The notes beneath the pieces were generated by a model. That model did not search any database. It was not told where the DNA came from and was given only the letters and a program-made list of their open reading frames with translations. The position numbers were made by a program, and so were the translations under genes. Below, in pieces: positions 25,801 through 33,358 of a stretch of DNA of 38,614 nt. The DNA is from Porticoccaceae bacterium (GTDB lineage: Bacteria > Pseudomonadota > Gammaproteobacteria > Pseudomonadales > Porticoccaceae): positions 1 to 38,614 of the forward strand of contig JAFMBY010000014.1 of assembly GCA_017858135.1 (NCBI GenBank), given 5' to 3'. Numbering within the stretch: position 1 is the first letter of the stretch; every line of letters starts with the position of its first letter.

Positions 25801-28761
25801 ATGCCGAAAACGTTTGCGCCGCTGATCAACGCCAGCTATCAGCGCTACCTTGAAAGTTTTCAGGCCGCCCACCACGACCCCGGCTGGCTGTCTAAGCGAC
25901 TGGCTAGCTTCCCAAAATACCCTCTATTTGCAGAGCATTTACAGCTTATCTGGGGCAGCAGCGAGTTTGTTGGTGAGCAGTGCGAGGCTTATCCAGAGCT
26001 CTTCCAGCAGCTGGTTGATAGCGGTGATCTGCAGCGCAGTTATTCCCGACAACACTTTCAGCAGGCGATTGATCAGCGGCTGCCATCTTGCACTGAAGCG
26101 GCTTGTAGTGATGTAGCCTGTAGCGAAGAGCAATTGGCGCATCAGCTGCGCTTATTTCGCCGTCGCGAGCTGATACGTATTATCTGGCGCGACTTTACCC
26201 GGCAGGCGTCGATGTCGGAAACCACCAGAGAGATGACCTGGATGGCTGAGGCAGTCATTTCTGCCTCGCTGAACATTCTGCATCCGATGACCTGCGCAGA
26301 GCTGGGCACCCCCTTTAGCGGATCCAACGAGCATCAGATAGAGCAAAAAATGGTGGTGCTGGCGATGGGCAAAATGGGCGCCGAGGAGCTCAATATCTCA
26401 TCCGACATAGATCTGATTTTTGTCTACCCGGAAAAGGGCGAGACTCGCCGAGCAGACTCGTCGCCACTTAGAAAAACCGTATCCAACCAAGAGTTTTTTA
26501 CTCGCCTTGGACAAAAGCTCATTGCAGCTCTCGACCGTCAAACAGCGGATGGCTTTGTCTTTAGAGTAGACATGCGTCTGCGACCCTATGGTCAAAGTGG
26601 CGCGCTGGTTGCGAGTTTTGATGCGCTGGAGGAGTATTATTTAACCCAGGGTCGCGAGTGGGAGCGCTATGCCATGATCAAGGCGCGGGCGGTTGCTGGT
26701 GAGCCAGCCGATGTGCAGCGATTAGATGACATTTTGCGTCCGTTCATCTATCGCAAATATCTCGACTTTGGCGCTATCGATTCGCTGCGAGACCTCAAGC
26801 GGGCAATCAATCGCGAACTGAAACGCAAAGGCATGCAGGCTGACGTCAAACTCGGCCCCGGTGGTATTCGTGAAGTCGAGTTTATTACTCAGGCCTTTCA
26901 GCTTATTCGCGGTGGCCGCAATCTCGCACTGCAGACGCCCTCGCTGCACCAAGCGCTGCAACAACTGGCCGCCGATCAAATTATTGATCAGCGCGATTGT
27001 GACAACCTCTGGCAGGCCTACACCTTTTTGCGCAATACTGAGCACGCACTTCAGGGGATAGCCGATAAACAGACACAGCAGCTACCTCGAGATGAGCTCG
27101 GCCAGCACAGAGTCGCAGCAATTGTCGGCTGTGAAGACTGGGAGGATTTTCAGCAGCAGTTGCAGCATCATCGCGATTACGTGATAACTGTTTTTGCTGA
27201 CATGTTTGCCGACCATGACATCCAGGCTGGTGGCGAGCAAGGCGAGAGCTTGGACCGTCAGAGTCTAGAGCAGAGTGATGTGGCGGTATGGCGTCAGCCG
27301 CTAGCGCTCAACGAGATCCTCGAGCAGTTGATAAAGGCGGGTTACAGCGACGCTCAGGTAGTCGCAGAACAGCTCTATGGCATGTATCAAAGTAGAGCTG
27401 TCATAGGTCTCGATCAGGGGCCGCGCAGTCGCCTCGACAAACTGATGCCAAATGTCATCGCAGCCTGCGCAGCAGCGGATGATAACAGTATCACCCTTAG
27501 TCGAGTGGTCGGCCTTATCCAGGCAGTGCTGCGTCGCAGTGCCTATCTGGCGTTGTTAGCCGAAAACCCAACAGCACTGCAACAGTTGGTGCAGCTATGC
27601 CAGAGCAGTAGCTGGATTGCCGAACAGCTAACCGCGTACCCGGCTCTACTCGATGAATTACTCGACACGCGCACGCTTTACACTGTGCCGAGCAAAGAGC
27701 TACTTCAGGACCAGCTGCGCCAGCAAATGTTGCGTGTGGCAGACGATGATCTCGAACAGCAGATGGAAGTAATTCGGTATTTCGTGCGCTCTAACACCCT
27801 GCGTGTCGCGGCCTGCGATGTGACCGAGGTGATACCGTTGATGCAGGTCAGTGACTATTTGACCTGGATAGCCGAGGTCGTTATCGATTGTACGATGATG
27901 ATTTCTTGGCACTATCTCAGTCACCAATATGGCCAGCCTCAGGACAGTAATGCGACTTCGCCAGATTTTATTGTACTTGGCTACGGCAAGCTGGGTGGTA
28001 TTGAGTTGGGTTATAAGTCTGACCTTGATTTGGTCTTTCTACATAGGGGCGTTGCCGGACAGACCGTCGGCGGTCTGCGCAGTATCGATAACAATCTATT
28101 TTATGTTCGTCTTGGTCAGCGCATTATTCATCTACTGTCGACGGTCACTGTGTCTGGCGCTGCCTATGAAATTGATATGCGCCTGCGACCCTCGGGCAAC
28201 TCGGGAATGCTGGTCTCCTCAATGGCTGCATTTGAAAAGTATCAGCGCGAAAATGCCTGGACCTGGGAACACCAATCGCTAGTGCGTGCGCGGGTGGTTG
28301 CTGGAGAAAAGACCCTTGCTGAAGAATTTAATCGTCTGCGACAAGCAGTTCTTATGCAGTCAAGAGATGAGCCACTCTTGCGCGCTGAAGTAGAGAAAAT
28401 GCGTGAGAAAATGCGCAAACATCTTGGCAGGCCATCAAAAGAAGGCAAATACTCTCTCAAGCAGGGGGTCGGAGGTATCGTCGATATTGAATTTATGGTT
28501 CAATTTGCAGTCTTGGCTTGGTCGCACGACCATCCCGAACTTGCTCGCTGGAGTGATACCATCCGCATACTTGAGTCGCTGGCTCACTGTGGTTTGTTAT
28601 CGGCGCAACAATCTAGCCTGCTAATCGATGCCTACAAGAGATACCGCTCAGCAGGACACCGTTTACAGCTGCAAAATCAGTTGGCAGAAGTGGCTAACTC
28701 AGATTTTCTTGAGTGTCGAAAGAGGGTGGCAGCGCAGTGGCAACAATTATTTAATAACTAA
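25801..28761 (+). CDS. glnE: Bifunctional glutamine synthetase adenylyltransferase/deadenylylase
   Basis: A 986-residue protein with two nucleotidyltransferase domains. The N-terminal deadenylylase has LNISSDIDLIFVYPEKGETR (about 197-216) followed by RVDMRLRPYGQSG. The C-terminal adenylylase has ELGYKSDLDLVFLHRG and EIDMRLRPSGNSG. Each has the paired-Asp active site. It attaches or removes AMP on glutamine synthetase in response to PII and glutamine, setting nitrogen assimilation. Length fits the family (about 945-985). ilvE follows after 24 nt, as in Pseudomonas. With ptsP it is the second nitrogen-status regulator in this window. Confidence 0.97.
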   Translation: MPKTFAPLINASYQRYLESFQAAHHDPGWLSKRLASFPKYPLFAEHLQLIWGSSEFVGEQCEAYPELFQQLVDSGDLQRSYSRQHFQQAIDQRLPSCTEAACSDVACSEEQLAHQLRLFRRRELIRIIWRDFTRQASMSETTREMTWMAEAVISASLNILHPMTCAELGTPFSGSNEHQIEQKMVVLAMGKMGAEELNISSDIDLIFVYPEKGETRRADSSPLRKTVSNQEFFTRLGQKLIAALDRQTADGFVFRVDMRLRPYGQSGALVASFDALEEYYLTQGREWERYAMIKARAVAGEPADVQRLDDILRPFIYRKYLDFGAIDSLRDLKRAINRELKRKGMQADVKLGPGGIREVEFITQAFQLIRGGRNLALQTPSLHQALQQLAADQIIDQRDCDNLWQAYTFLRNTEHALQGIADKQTQQLPRDELGQHRVAAIVGCEDWEDFQQQLQHHRDYVITVFADMFADHDIQAGGEQGESLDRQSLEQSDVAVWRQPLALNEILEQLIKAGYSDAQVVAEQLYGMYQSRAVIGLDQGPRSRLDKLMPNVIAACAAADDNSITLSRVVGLIQAVLRRSAYLALLAENPTALQQLVQLCQSSSWIAEQLTAYPALLDELLDTRTLYTVPSKELLQDQLRQQMLRVADDDLEQQMEVIRYFVRSNTLRVAACDVTEVIPLMQVSDYLTWIAEVVIDCTMMISWHYLSHQYGQPQDSNATSPDFIVLGYGKLGGIELGYKSDLDLVFLHRGVAGQTVGGLRSIDNNLFYVRLGQRIIHLLSTVTVSGAAYEIDMRLRPSGNSGMLVSSMAAFEKYQRENAWTWEHQSLVRARVVAGEKTLAEEFNRLRQAVLMQSRDEPLLRAEVEKMREKMRKHLGRPSKEGKYSLKQGVGGIVDIEFMVQFAVLAWSHDHPELARWSDTIRILESLAHCGLLSAQQSSLLIDAYKRYRSAGHRLQLQNQLAEVANSDFLECRKRVAAQWQQLFNN

Positions 28762-28785
28762 TGAGTTAATAAGAGGAACAGGTCG

Positions 28786-29715
28786 ATGACGTTTGCAGAC
28801 CGCGATGGCTTTATTTGGATGGATGGAGAACTAGTTGATTGGCGCGACGCCAAGACTCATTTTCTAACGCACTCACTACACTATGGGTTGAGCGTATTTG
28901 AAGGCGTGCGCGCCTATCATACTGAGTCGTCGGGTACCTGTATCTTCCGCCTCGAAGATCACACCAAGCGACTATTTAACTCGGCCAAGATTCTTCAGTT
29001 AGAGGTGCCCTACAGTCAGCAAGAGATCAATGCTGCGCATCGCGAAGTGGTGCGAGTGAATAATCTCAAAGAAGCCTATATTCGACCGCTAGTATTTTTG
29101 GGTTCCGAAGGCATGGGATTGCGCGCGGCCGGCCTCAAGGTTCATGTTGGCATTGCCGGTTGGGAATGGCCCTCTTATATGTCTCCCGAGGCGCTTGAAG
29201 CAGGCATCAAGGTACGCACGTCATCGTTCACCCGCCACCATGTCAACATTACCATGTGTAAAGCGAAAGCGAGCGGCAACTATATGAACTCGATGCTGGC
29301 TCTGCGCGAGGCGCTCGACTCCGGCTGCGATGAAGCGATGATGCTAGACCCGGAGGGCTATGTTGCCGAGGGCAGTGGTGAGAACTTCTTTATGGTGCGC
29401 AACGGCGTTATCTACACGCCAGATCTGACCTCCTGTCTGGATGGAATTACCCGCGATACGATTTTCCGTCTCGCGACAGATCACGGCATCGAAGTGCGTG
29501 AAAAGCGCATTACCCGCGATGAAGTTTATATTTGTGATGAAGCCTTCTTCACCGGCACGGCCGCTGAAGTGGTGCCAGTATGCCAATATGACGGACGCAT
29601 TATTGGCAGTGGTAAGCGCGGACCTGTAGCCGAAAAGCTTCAAGCTGCCTACTTTGATCTGGTGCGCGGTAAAAATTCCGCTTACTCCAATTGGCTGGCG
29701 CCGGTCGCAGAATAA
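28786..29715 (+). CDS. ilvE: Branched-chain amino-acid aminotransferase
   Basis: A 309-residue PLP-dependent class-IV aminotransferase catalysing the last step of Ile, Val and Leu synthesis. Visible landmarks are FIWMDGELVDWRDAKTHFLTHSLHYGLSVFEG, the PLP-binding Lys in NITMCKAKASGNYMNSMLA, YVAEGSGENFFMVRNGVIYTP, and LDGITRDTIFRLA. A GAGG ribosome binding site precedes the ATG. It follows glnE by 24 nt. Its stop is 53 nt before the GTG start chosen for the next gene. Confidence 0.97.
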   Translation: MTFADRDGFIWMDGELVDWRDAKTHFLTHSLHYGLSVFEGVRAYHTESSGTCIFRLEDHTKRLFNSAKILQLEVPYSQQEINAAHREVVRVNNLKEAYIRPLVFLGSEGMGLRAAGLKVHVGIAGWEWPSYMSPEALEAGIKVRTSSFTRHHVNITMCKAKASGNYMNSMLALREALDSGCDEAMMLDPEGYVAEGSGENFFMVRNGVIYTPDLTSCLDGITRDTIFRLATDHGIEVREKRITRDEVYICDEAFFTGTAAEVVPVCQYDGRIIGSGKRGPVAEKLQAAYFDLVRGKNSAYSNWLAPVAE

Positions 29716-29754
29716 AGCGACCAGTTGCTATAGAACGCCTTGCGAATATCAATA

Positions 29755-29759
29755 GGGAG
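29755..29759 (+). promoter_or_regulatory. Ribosome binding site deciding a GTG start
   Basis: GGGAG lies 9 nt before the GTG at 29769. The other possible starts (ATG at 29691, inside ilvE, and ATG at 29817, inside the conserved N-terminal strand) have no comparable site. Confidence 0.7.
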
Positions 29760-29768
29760 CTAAACAGA

Positions 29769-30515
29769 GTGAGTCAGAGCGTGGAAGGATCGACTGAAAT
29801 CGTCAATGTGTTGTGTATGAAGTGGGGCACCAAGTACCCTGCGGAATACGTCAATACACTCTATTCAATGGTTGCTCGCAATATGACGCGCAACTTTCGC
29901 TTTGTCTGCCTGACTGAAGATGATCGAGGACTAAACGAGAATATCGACGTTTTCCCGCTGCCAGAGCTTTCGGTTGACCTAGGGGGCCCAGAGCGCGGCT
30001 GGAACAAGTTGGCCGTGTTTGCTGAAACCCTTTATGATTTGCAAGGCAAAGTACTGTGCCTCGATCTCGATCTGATTATTACCGGCAGTCTGGATGACCT
30101 GTTTGATTATCCAGGCGAGGTGATGATCATTAAAGACTGGATTAAAAAAGACGGCACCGGTAATTCGTCAGTCTACCGCTTTGAAGTGGGTGCCCATCCA
30201 GAAGTGCTTGCCGAGTTTGAGAAATCCTTTGATCAGATCAAAAAAATTCATCGCAATGAGCAGGAGTATCTCTCCGCCGCGCTGATGAAAAAAAATGCCC
30301 TGGTTTATTGGCCCGATCACTGGTGCCGGAGTTTCAAGCGTCATTGTATTAAACCCTTCTCGCTGTTTTTTCCTCGAGAAACAGAAATGCCCGCCGATAC
30401 TCGCGTGTTGGTATTTCACGGCAAGCCCGATCCCCATGAGGCGATTGCCGGTGTTAGTGGCAAATGGTATCGACGCTTTAAACCGGCGACTTGGATTCAG
30501 GATCACTGGCGGTAA
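29769..30515 (+). CDS. Glycosyltransferase-like protein with DxD motif (paralogue A)
   Basis: A 248-residue cytoplasmic-type protein with no signal peptide. It opens with a Rossmann-like strand (VNVLCMKWGTKYPAEYVNTL), then VARNMTRNFRFVCLTED, GWNKLAVFAE, and VLCLDLDLIITGSLDDLFDY, whose D99-L-D101 fits the metal/sugar-nucleotide DxD of GT-A enzymes. NSSVYRFEVG and a late FHGKPDP (His about 217) follow. I recognise the fold pattern of GT8-like transferases but not a named family, donor or acceptor. It shares most conserved blocks with the protein at 31684. Its position between ilvE and a Stealth gene, near waaA, points to LPS or surface-glycan assembly. Confidence 0.72.
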   Translation: MSQSVEGSTEIVNVLCMKWGTKYPAEYVNTLYSMVARNMTRNFRFVCLTEDDRGLNENIDVFPLPELSVDLGGPERGWNKLAVFAETLYDLQGKVLCLDLDLIITGSLDDLFDYPGEVMIIKDWIKKDGTGNSSVYRFEVGAHPEVLAEFEKSFDQIKKIHRNEQEYLSAALMKKNALVYWPDHWCRSFKRHCIKPFSLFFPRETEMPADTRVLVFHGKPDPHEAIAGVSGKWYRRFKPATWIQDHWR

Positions 30516-30559
30516 GCGTGTTTAGTCCTTATATGGTTCTCTTGAAAAGCGCACTCTAA

Positions 30560-31516
30560 ATGGATGCGGTCATTACCTGGGTTGATGGTTCCGATCCTGC
30601 TCATCAGGCCAGGATGGCCCCCTTTCTTGCTGGTTTTGAGAAAAAGCCAATTTCAGCGTCGTCAACGCGTTTTGCTGATTGCGGTGAGATTAAGTTTTGT
30701 GTGATGTCGATTATTCGTTTCGCCCCCTGGATCGACAATATTTATATCATTACCGACTCTCAGCAGCCGCCATTTTACGCGCGTATTAAGGATCCTACGT
30801 TGCGCAAAAGAATCCGAATTGTTGATCATAAAGAGCTTTTCAGCGGCTATGAGTATTCGCTCCCTGTATTTAATAGTCTCGCGATTGAAGCCATGCTATG
30901 GAATATTTCTGATTTAAGCGACGACTTTATCTACCTCAACGATGACATGATGTTTGTCAGGCCAACACCAATAGAAGCTTTCCGCGCCGATCACAGGTAT
31001 GTGCTTAAAGGGCAGATGAAAATGCGCAAGGTTGAACGTTGGTGGTATCGTTTAAAAAGTAAATTTTTAGGCCGCAGCGATTCATCTCGCGTTAGCTATC
31101 GGCAGCTACAGGAAAACTCAGCCGCCGTTATTGATAATGCGTGTGACTATCTTGATTTACCCCATTGCCCCCATATCTTAAATCGCCATATTCTAAAGTC
31201 TCTTTTCCAGACAAATTTTAAAATTTTTGAAAAGACCATTTCATACAAATTTCGACATCCTCAGCAACTATGGGCGGTATCGCTTTTTGCGCACTGTGTA
31301 TTGGCGCAAGGCATGGCAAAAATGGATAACCACTTTAAGACCTCAAATATAAAGGCTAATGCAGTTAGTCAAAAGAAGCTCTTTCGGTTACTTAATCATA
31401 CCGAGCGCGAGCATGACTATTATTTTATATGTGTGCAGAGCTTAGATTTGGCTAAGCCTGAGGAGCAGCGTTACATTCTGCAATGGCTTACAAGAATTAT
31501 ATTAGATGCCGCTTAA
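30560..31516 (+). CDS. Stealth-family sugar-phosphate transferase
   Basis: A 318-residue protein with the conserved regions of Stealth proteins. CR1 is DAVITWVDGSDPAH at residues 2-15. CR2 covers about 36-140 and includes RFADCGEIKFCVMSI, APWIDNIYIITDSQQPPF, VDHKELF, LPVFNSLAIEAMLW and FIYLNDDMMF. A CR3-like part (CPHILNRHILKSLF, then YKFRHPQQLWA) covers about 195-250. The Stealth family includes capsule phosphotransferases and the human GlcNAc-1-phosphotransferase. They transfer sugar-1-phosphate to make phosphodiester links. It follows paralogue A by 44 nt. The acceptor is unknown but is probably an LPS-core or capsule sugar. Confidence 0.87.
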   Translation: MDAVITWVDGSDPAHQARMAPFLAGFEKKPISASSTRFADCGEIKFCVMSIIRFAPWIDNIYIITDSQQPPFYARIKDPTLRKRIRIVDHKELFSGYEYSLPVFNSLAIEAMLWNISDLSDDFIYLNDDMMFVRPTPIEAFRADHRYVLKGQMKMRKVERWWYRLKSKFLGRSDSSRVSYRQLQENSAAVIDNACDYLDLPHCPHILNRHILKSLFQTNFKIFEKTISYKFRHPQQLWAVSLFAHCVLAQGMAKMDNHFKTSNIKANAVSQKKLFRLLNHTEREHDYYFICVQSLDLAKPEEQRYILQWLTRIILDAA

Positions 31517-31582
31517 TTAATCGTTCACGCCGCCTATCGTCGAAACCGCGATTAGCCTGCCAAACGTAGAGGGGAATAAGTG

Positions 31583-31611
31583 TTGGGAGACGCCCAGTCG
31601 CGGTGTATACT
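31583..31611 (+). promoter_or_regulatory. Candidate sigma-70 promoter for paralogue B
   Basis: TTGGGA (31583-31588) and TATACT (31606-31611) are separated by exactly 17 bp in the 167-bp gap after the Stealth gene. The transcript would start near 31618 and include the 14-bp palindrome at 31648-31661 in its leader. Confidence 0.5.
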
Positions 31612-31647
31612 CACAGCTGTAAACCCGTCGTCAGTCTTCTAATAAGT

Positions 31648-31661
31648 GCAGTTTAAACTGC
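31648..31661. repeat. 14-bp perfect palindrome in the leader of paralogue B
   Basis: GCAGTTTAAACTGC reads the same on both strands with no spacer. It lies 22 bp before the TTG start and downstream of the candidate promoter, so it could be a repressor operator (roadblock) or simply chance. No regulator gene is adjacent. Confidence 0.5.
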
Positions 31662-31683
31662 CATTACTAAACGCGGAATTTTT

Positions 31684-32499
31684 TTGGATAACGCTATTAA
31701 GCAATTTATCTGCATTAACTGGGGCACTAAATATGGTGCCGACTATGTTAATCGTCTTTACGGGATGGTAGCCAGAAATACCACGCCACCTTTCACCTTT
31801 ACCTGCTTTACTGACAACAGTGAGGGTTTCCGTGATGAAGTTAGTGCGGCACCATTACCTGAATTAGACTTTCAACTGCCGGTCACCAGAAAGGGTATCT
31901 GGCCGAAGAGCCGTTTGTGGAGTGAACATTTAGCCGACCTTTCAGGCTCAGTATTATTTCTCGATTTGGATTTAGTGGTGACGGGTAGTCTCGATGACTT
32001 CTTTGACTATGGCGACCCCGACGACGTTATTCTCGCGAGAAACCCGAGCAATCCGTTGGAAAAATTGGGCCAGACATCGGTCTATCGCTTTCCGGTTGGC
32101 AAATTGCTGCCGCTATTGGAGAGGTTTTCTAAGGCGCCACTGGAAATTGCTGAGACCTATAAGTACGAACAGCGCTACGTGACTCGCAATGCCCCGGGCG
32201 GGGTCAAATTCTGGCCGAAGTCCTGGGTATTACATTTCCGGCAACAGTGCCGTAGAAGCTTTCCGTTTAATTATTTCAAGGCATCTAAACTGCCGAGCAG
32301 CTGCAAACTGGCGATCTTCCCCGGCGATCTAAATCCGATGGATGCGATTGAAGGCCGCTATCATGCCGGCGATCCATTACGCGCCCCAATGGCACATATC
32401 AAGGCAGGTTTTCGCGGTGACAGACAACGTTCGCTATTGGCCCACTTGCGGCACTACATCCTGCCAACGCCATGGGTTGAGTCTCTTTGGAGAGAGTAG
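31684..32499 (+). CDS. Glycosyltransferase-like protein with DxD motif (paralogue B, TTG start)
   Basis: The protein has 271 residues. It shares with the protein at 29769 the blocks WGTKY-(A/G)-(E/D)YVN-LY-MVARN, F-F-C-T, PLPEL, and LFLDLDLVVTGSLDDFFDY (D94-L-D96), plus SVYRFPVG, an EQRYV/EQEYL element and WPKSW. Where A has FHGKPDP, B has FPGDLNP, so the possible metal-binding His is Pro213. It also has about 25 extra C-terminal residues ending TPWVESLW. The only plausible start is the TTG at 31684, because an in-frame stop lies at 31654 and no ATG/GTG falls between. GCGGAA is a modest ribosome binding site. Substrate and reaction are unknown. Confidence 0.7.
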   Translation: MDNAIKQFICINWGTKYGADYVNRLYGMVARNTTPPFTFTCFTDNSEGFRDEVSAAPLPELDFQLPVTRKGIWPKSRLWSEHLADLSGSVLFLDLDLVVTGSLDDFFDYGDPDDVILARNPSNPLEKLGQTSVYRFPVGKLLPLLERFSKAPLEIAETYKYEQRYVTRNAPGGVKFWPKSWVLHFRQQCRRSFPFNYFKASKLPSSCKLAIFPGDLNPMDAIEGRYHAGDPLRAPMAHIKAGFRGDRQRSLLAHLRHYILPTPWVESLWRE

Positions 32500-32510
32500 G
32501 TCGATCGTTT

Positions 32511-33179
32511 TTAGTGGATTGAGCGTTTTTCGTAACCGAAGTATTCAAAGTCTTTGTCATATATCGAATGCAGTGTGTCGAGCATCTTGCTAGACATCGA
32601 ATAGTCTTTATTAATGCCAGTGGTACTGTTGGCTTTTTGGGAAAAATCAAACCCTGTTTGAGATGAAAATTCTGCCATGTCGGCGCTATCTTCAATCCTA
32701 AAAATGGCAACGTTTTCTATATCCACGCCGAGTTTCTTGAGAAAACAATATTTAGGGTGATTAAATATCCAGTGTTGCGGATTGATATGTTCGTCTAGGT
32801 GATAGCACTTAGCCAGCAAGCCTATAAACGACTCAAAGGAGGTATTTATCAGCGCCTGCTTTATCTCCTCAGCGCTATTTTCTGTCACCGACAGGTTCAT
32901 TAAAGGGAAGAATATTCGCTGTGGTTTCTCCCATTTAAATGGCTTTGATAAGTCAGCATTCATGGGTATTTTTTGGAATTTATCTTTGTAAAAAGAGATC
33001 GCTTTTTGGTAGGGATCGCGAACAGTGAAATAGACCGTTGGCCGACACAGTTTTAATCGCAAAGAGGCTTCTGAACGCTTCAGCTTAGTAAAATTCTCGG
33101 TTCTTTTAAACGAGGTAAACATAACCTTAAAGTTGGTAATGATTATTTTGTTTTCACTATTAATTTTAAAGAATGGCAT
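32511..33179 (-). CDS. Sulfotransferase-like protein
   Basis: A 222-residue protein with marks of PAPS-dependent sulfotransferases. A degenerate 5'-phosphosulfate-loop-like element NFKVMFTSFKR (Lys18, Thr22, Ser23) follows a beta strand. The 3'-phosphate site is YFTVRDPYQKAISFYKDKF with Arg54 and Ser62. The later part (FESFIGLLAKCYHLDEHINPQHW; then VAIFRIED) resembles the helical Sulfotransfer_2 C-terminal half. The gene is clearly more AT-rich than the flanking housekeeping genes, suggesting recent transfer. AAGGTG lies 5 nt before the ATG. It converges on paralogue B with an 11-nt gap. It could sulfate the glycan made by its neighbours. Confidence 0.65.
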   Translation of the reverse strand: MPFFKINSENKIIITNFKVMFTSFKRTENFTKLKRSEASLRLKLCRPTVYFTVRDPYQKAISFYKDKFQKIPMNADLSKPFKWEKPQRIFFPLMNLSVTENSAEEIKQALINTSFESFIGLLAKCYHLDEHINPQHWIFNHPKYCFLKKLGVDIENVAIFRIEDSADMAEFSSQTGFDFSQKANSTTGINKDYSMSSKMLDTLHSIYDKDFEYFGYEKRSIH

Positions 33180-33227
33180 GCGGCACCTTTTTAGGGCTTT
33201 CTTATTATGGGTAGCAACAACGCGACA

Positions 33228-33258
33228 ATTTTAGCCTATGCGCAGCCTATTTTGTCAG
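33228..33258 (-). promoter_or_regulatory. Candidate promoter for the sulfotransferase-like gene
   Basis: On the minus strand CTGACA (33258-33253) and TAAAAT (33233-33228) form a -35/-10 pair with a 19-bp spacer, longer than ideal. It lies about 50 bp before the start codon. Confidence 0.3.
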
Positions 33259-33358
33259 TAAAAGGGGATTATTTTAACGTTGATTCGGTACTTTATTGTT
33301 GTTATCGAAAAGCATGTATTCACACTCTGTATAACGGTCCTGTGTTATTCTCCGCAAA

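Noticed and set aside
29691-29768. ATG start of paralogue A overlapping ilvE
   Set aside because: The extra 26 residues do not match paralogue B, and the GTG at 29769 has a GGGAG ribosome binding site.
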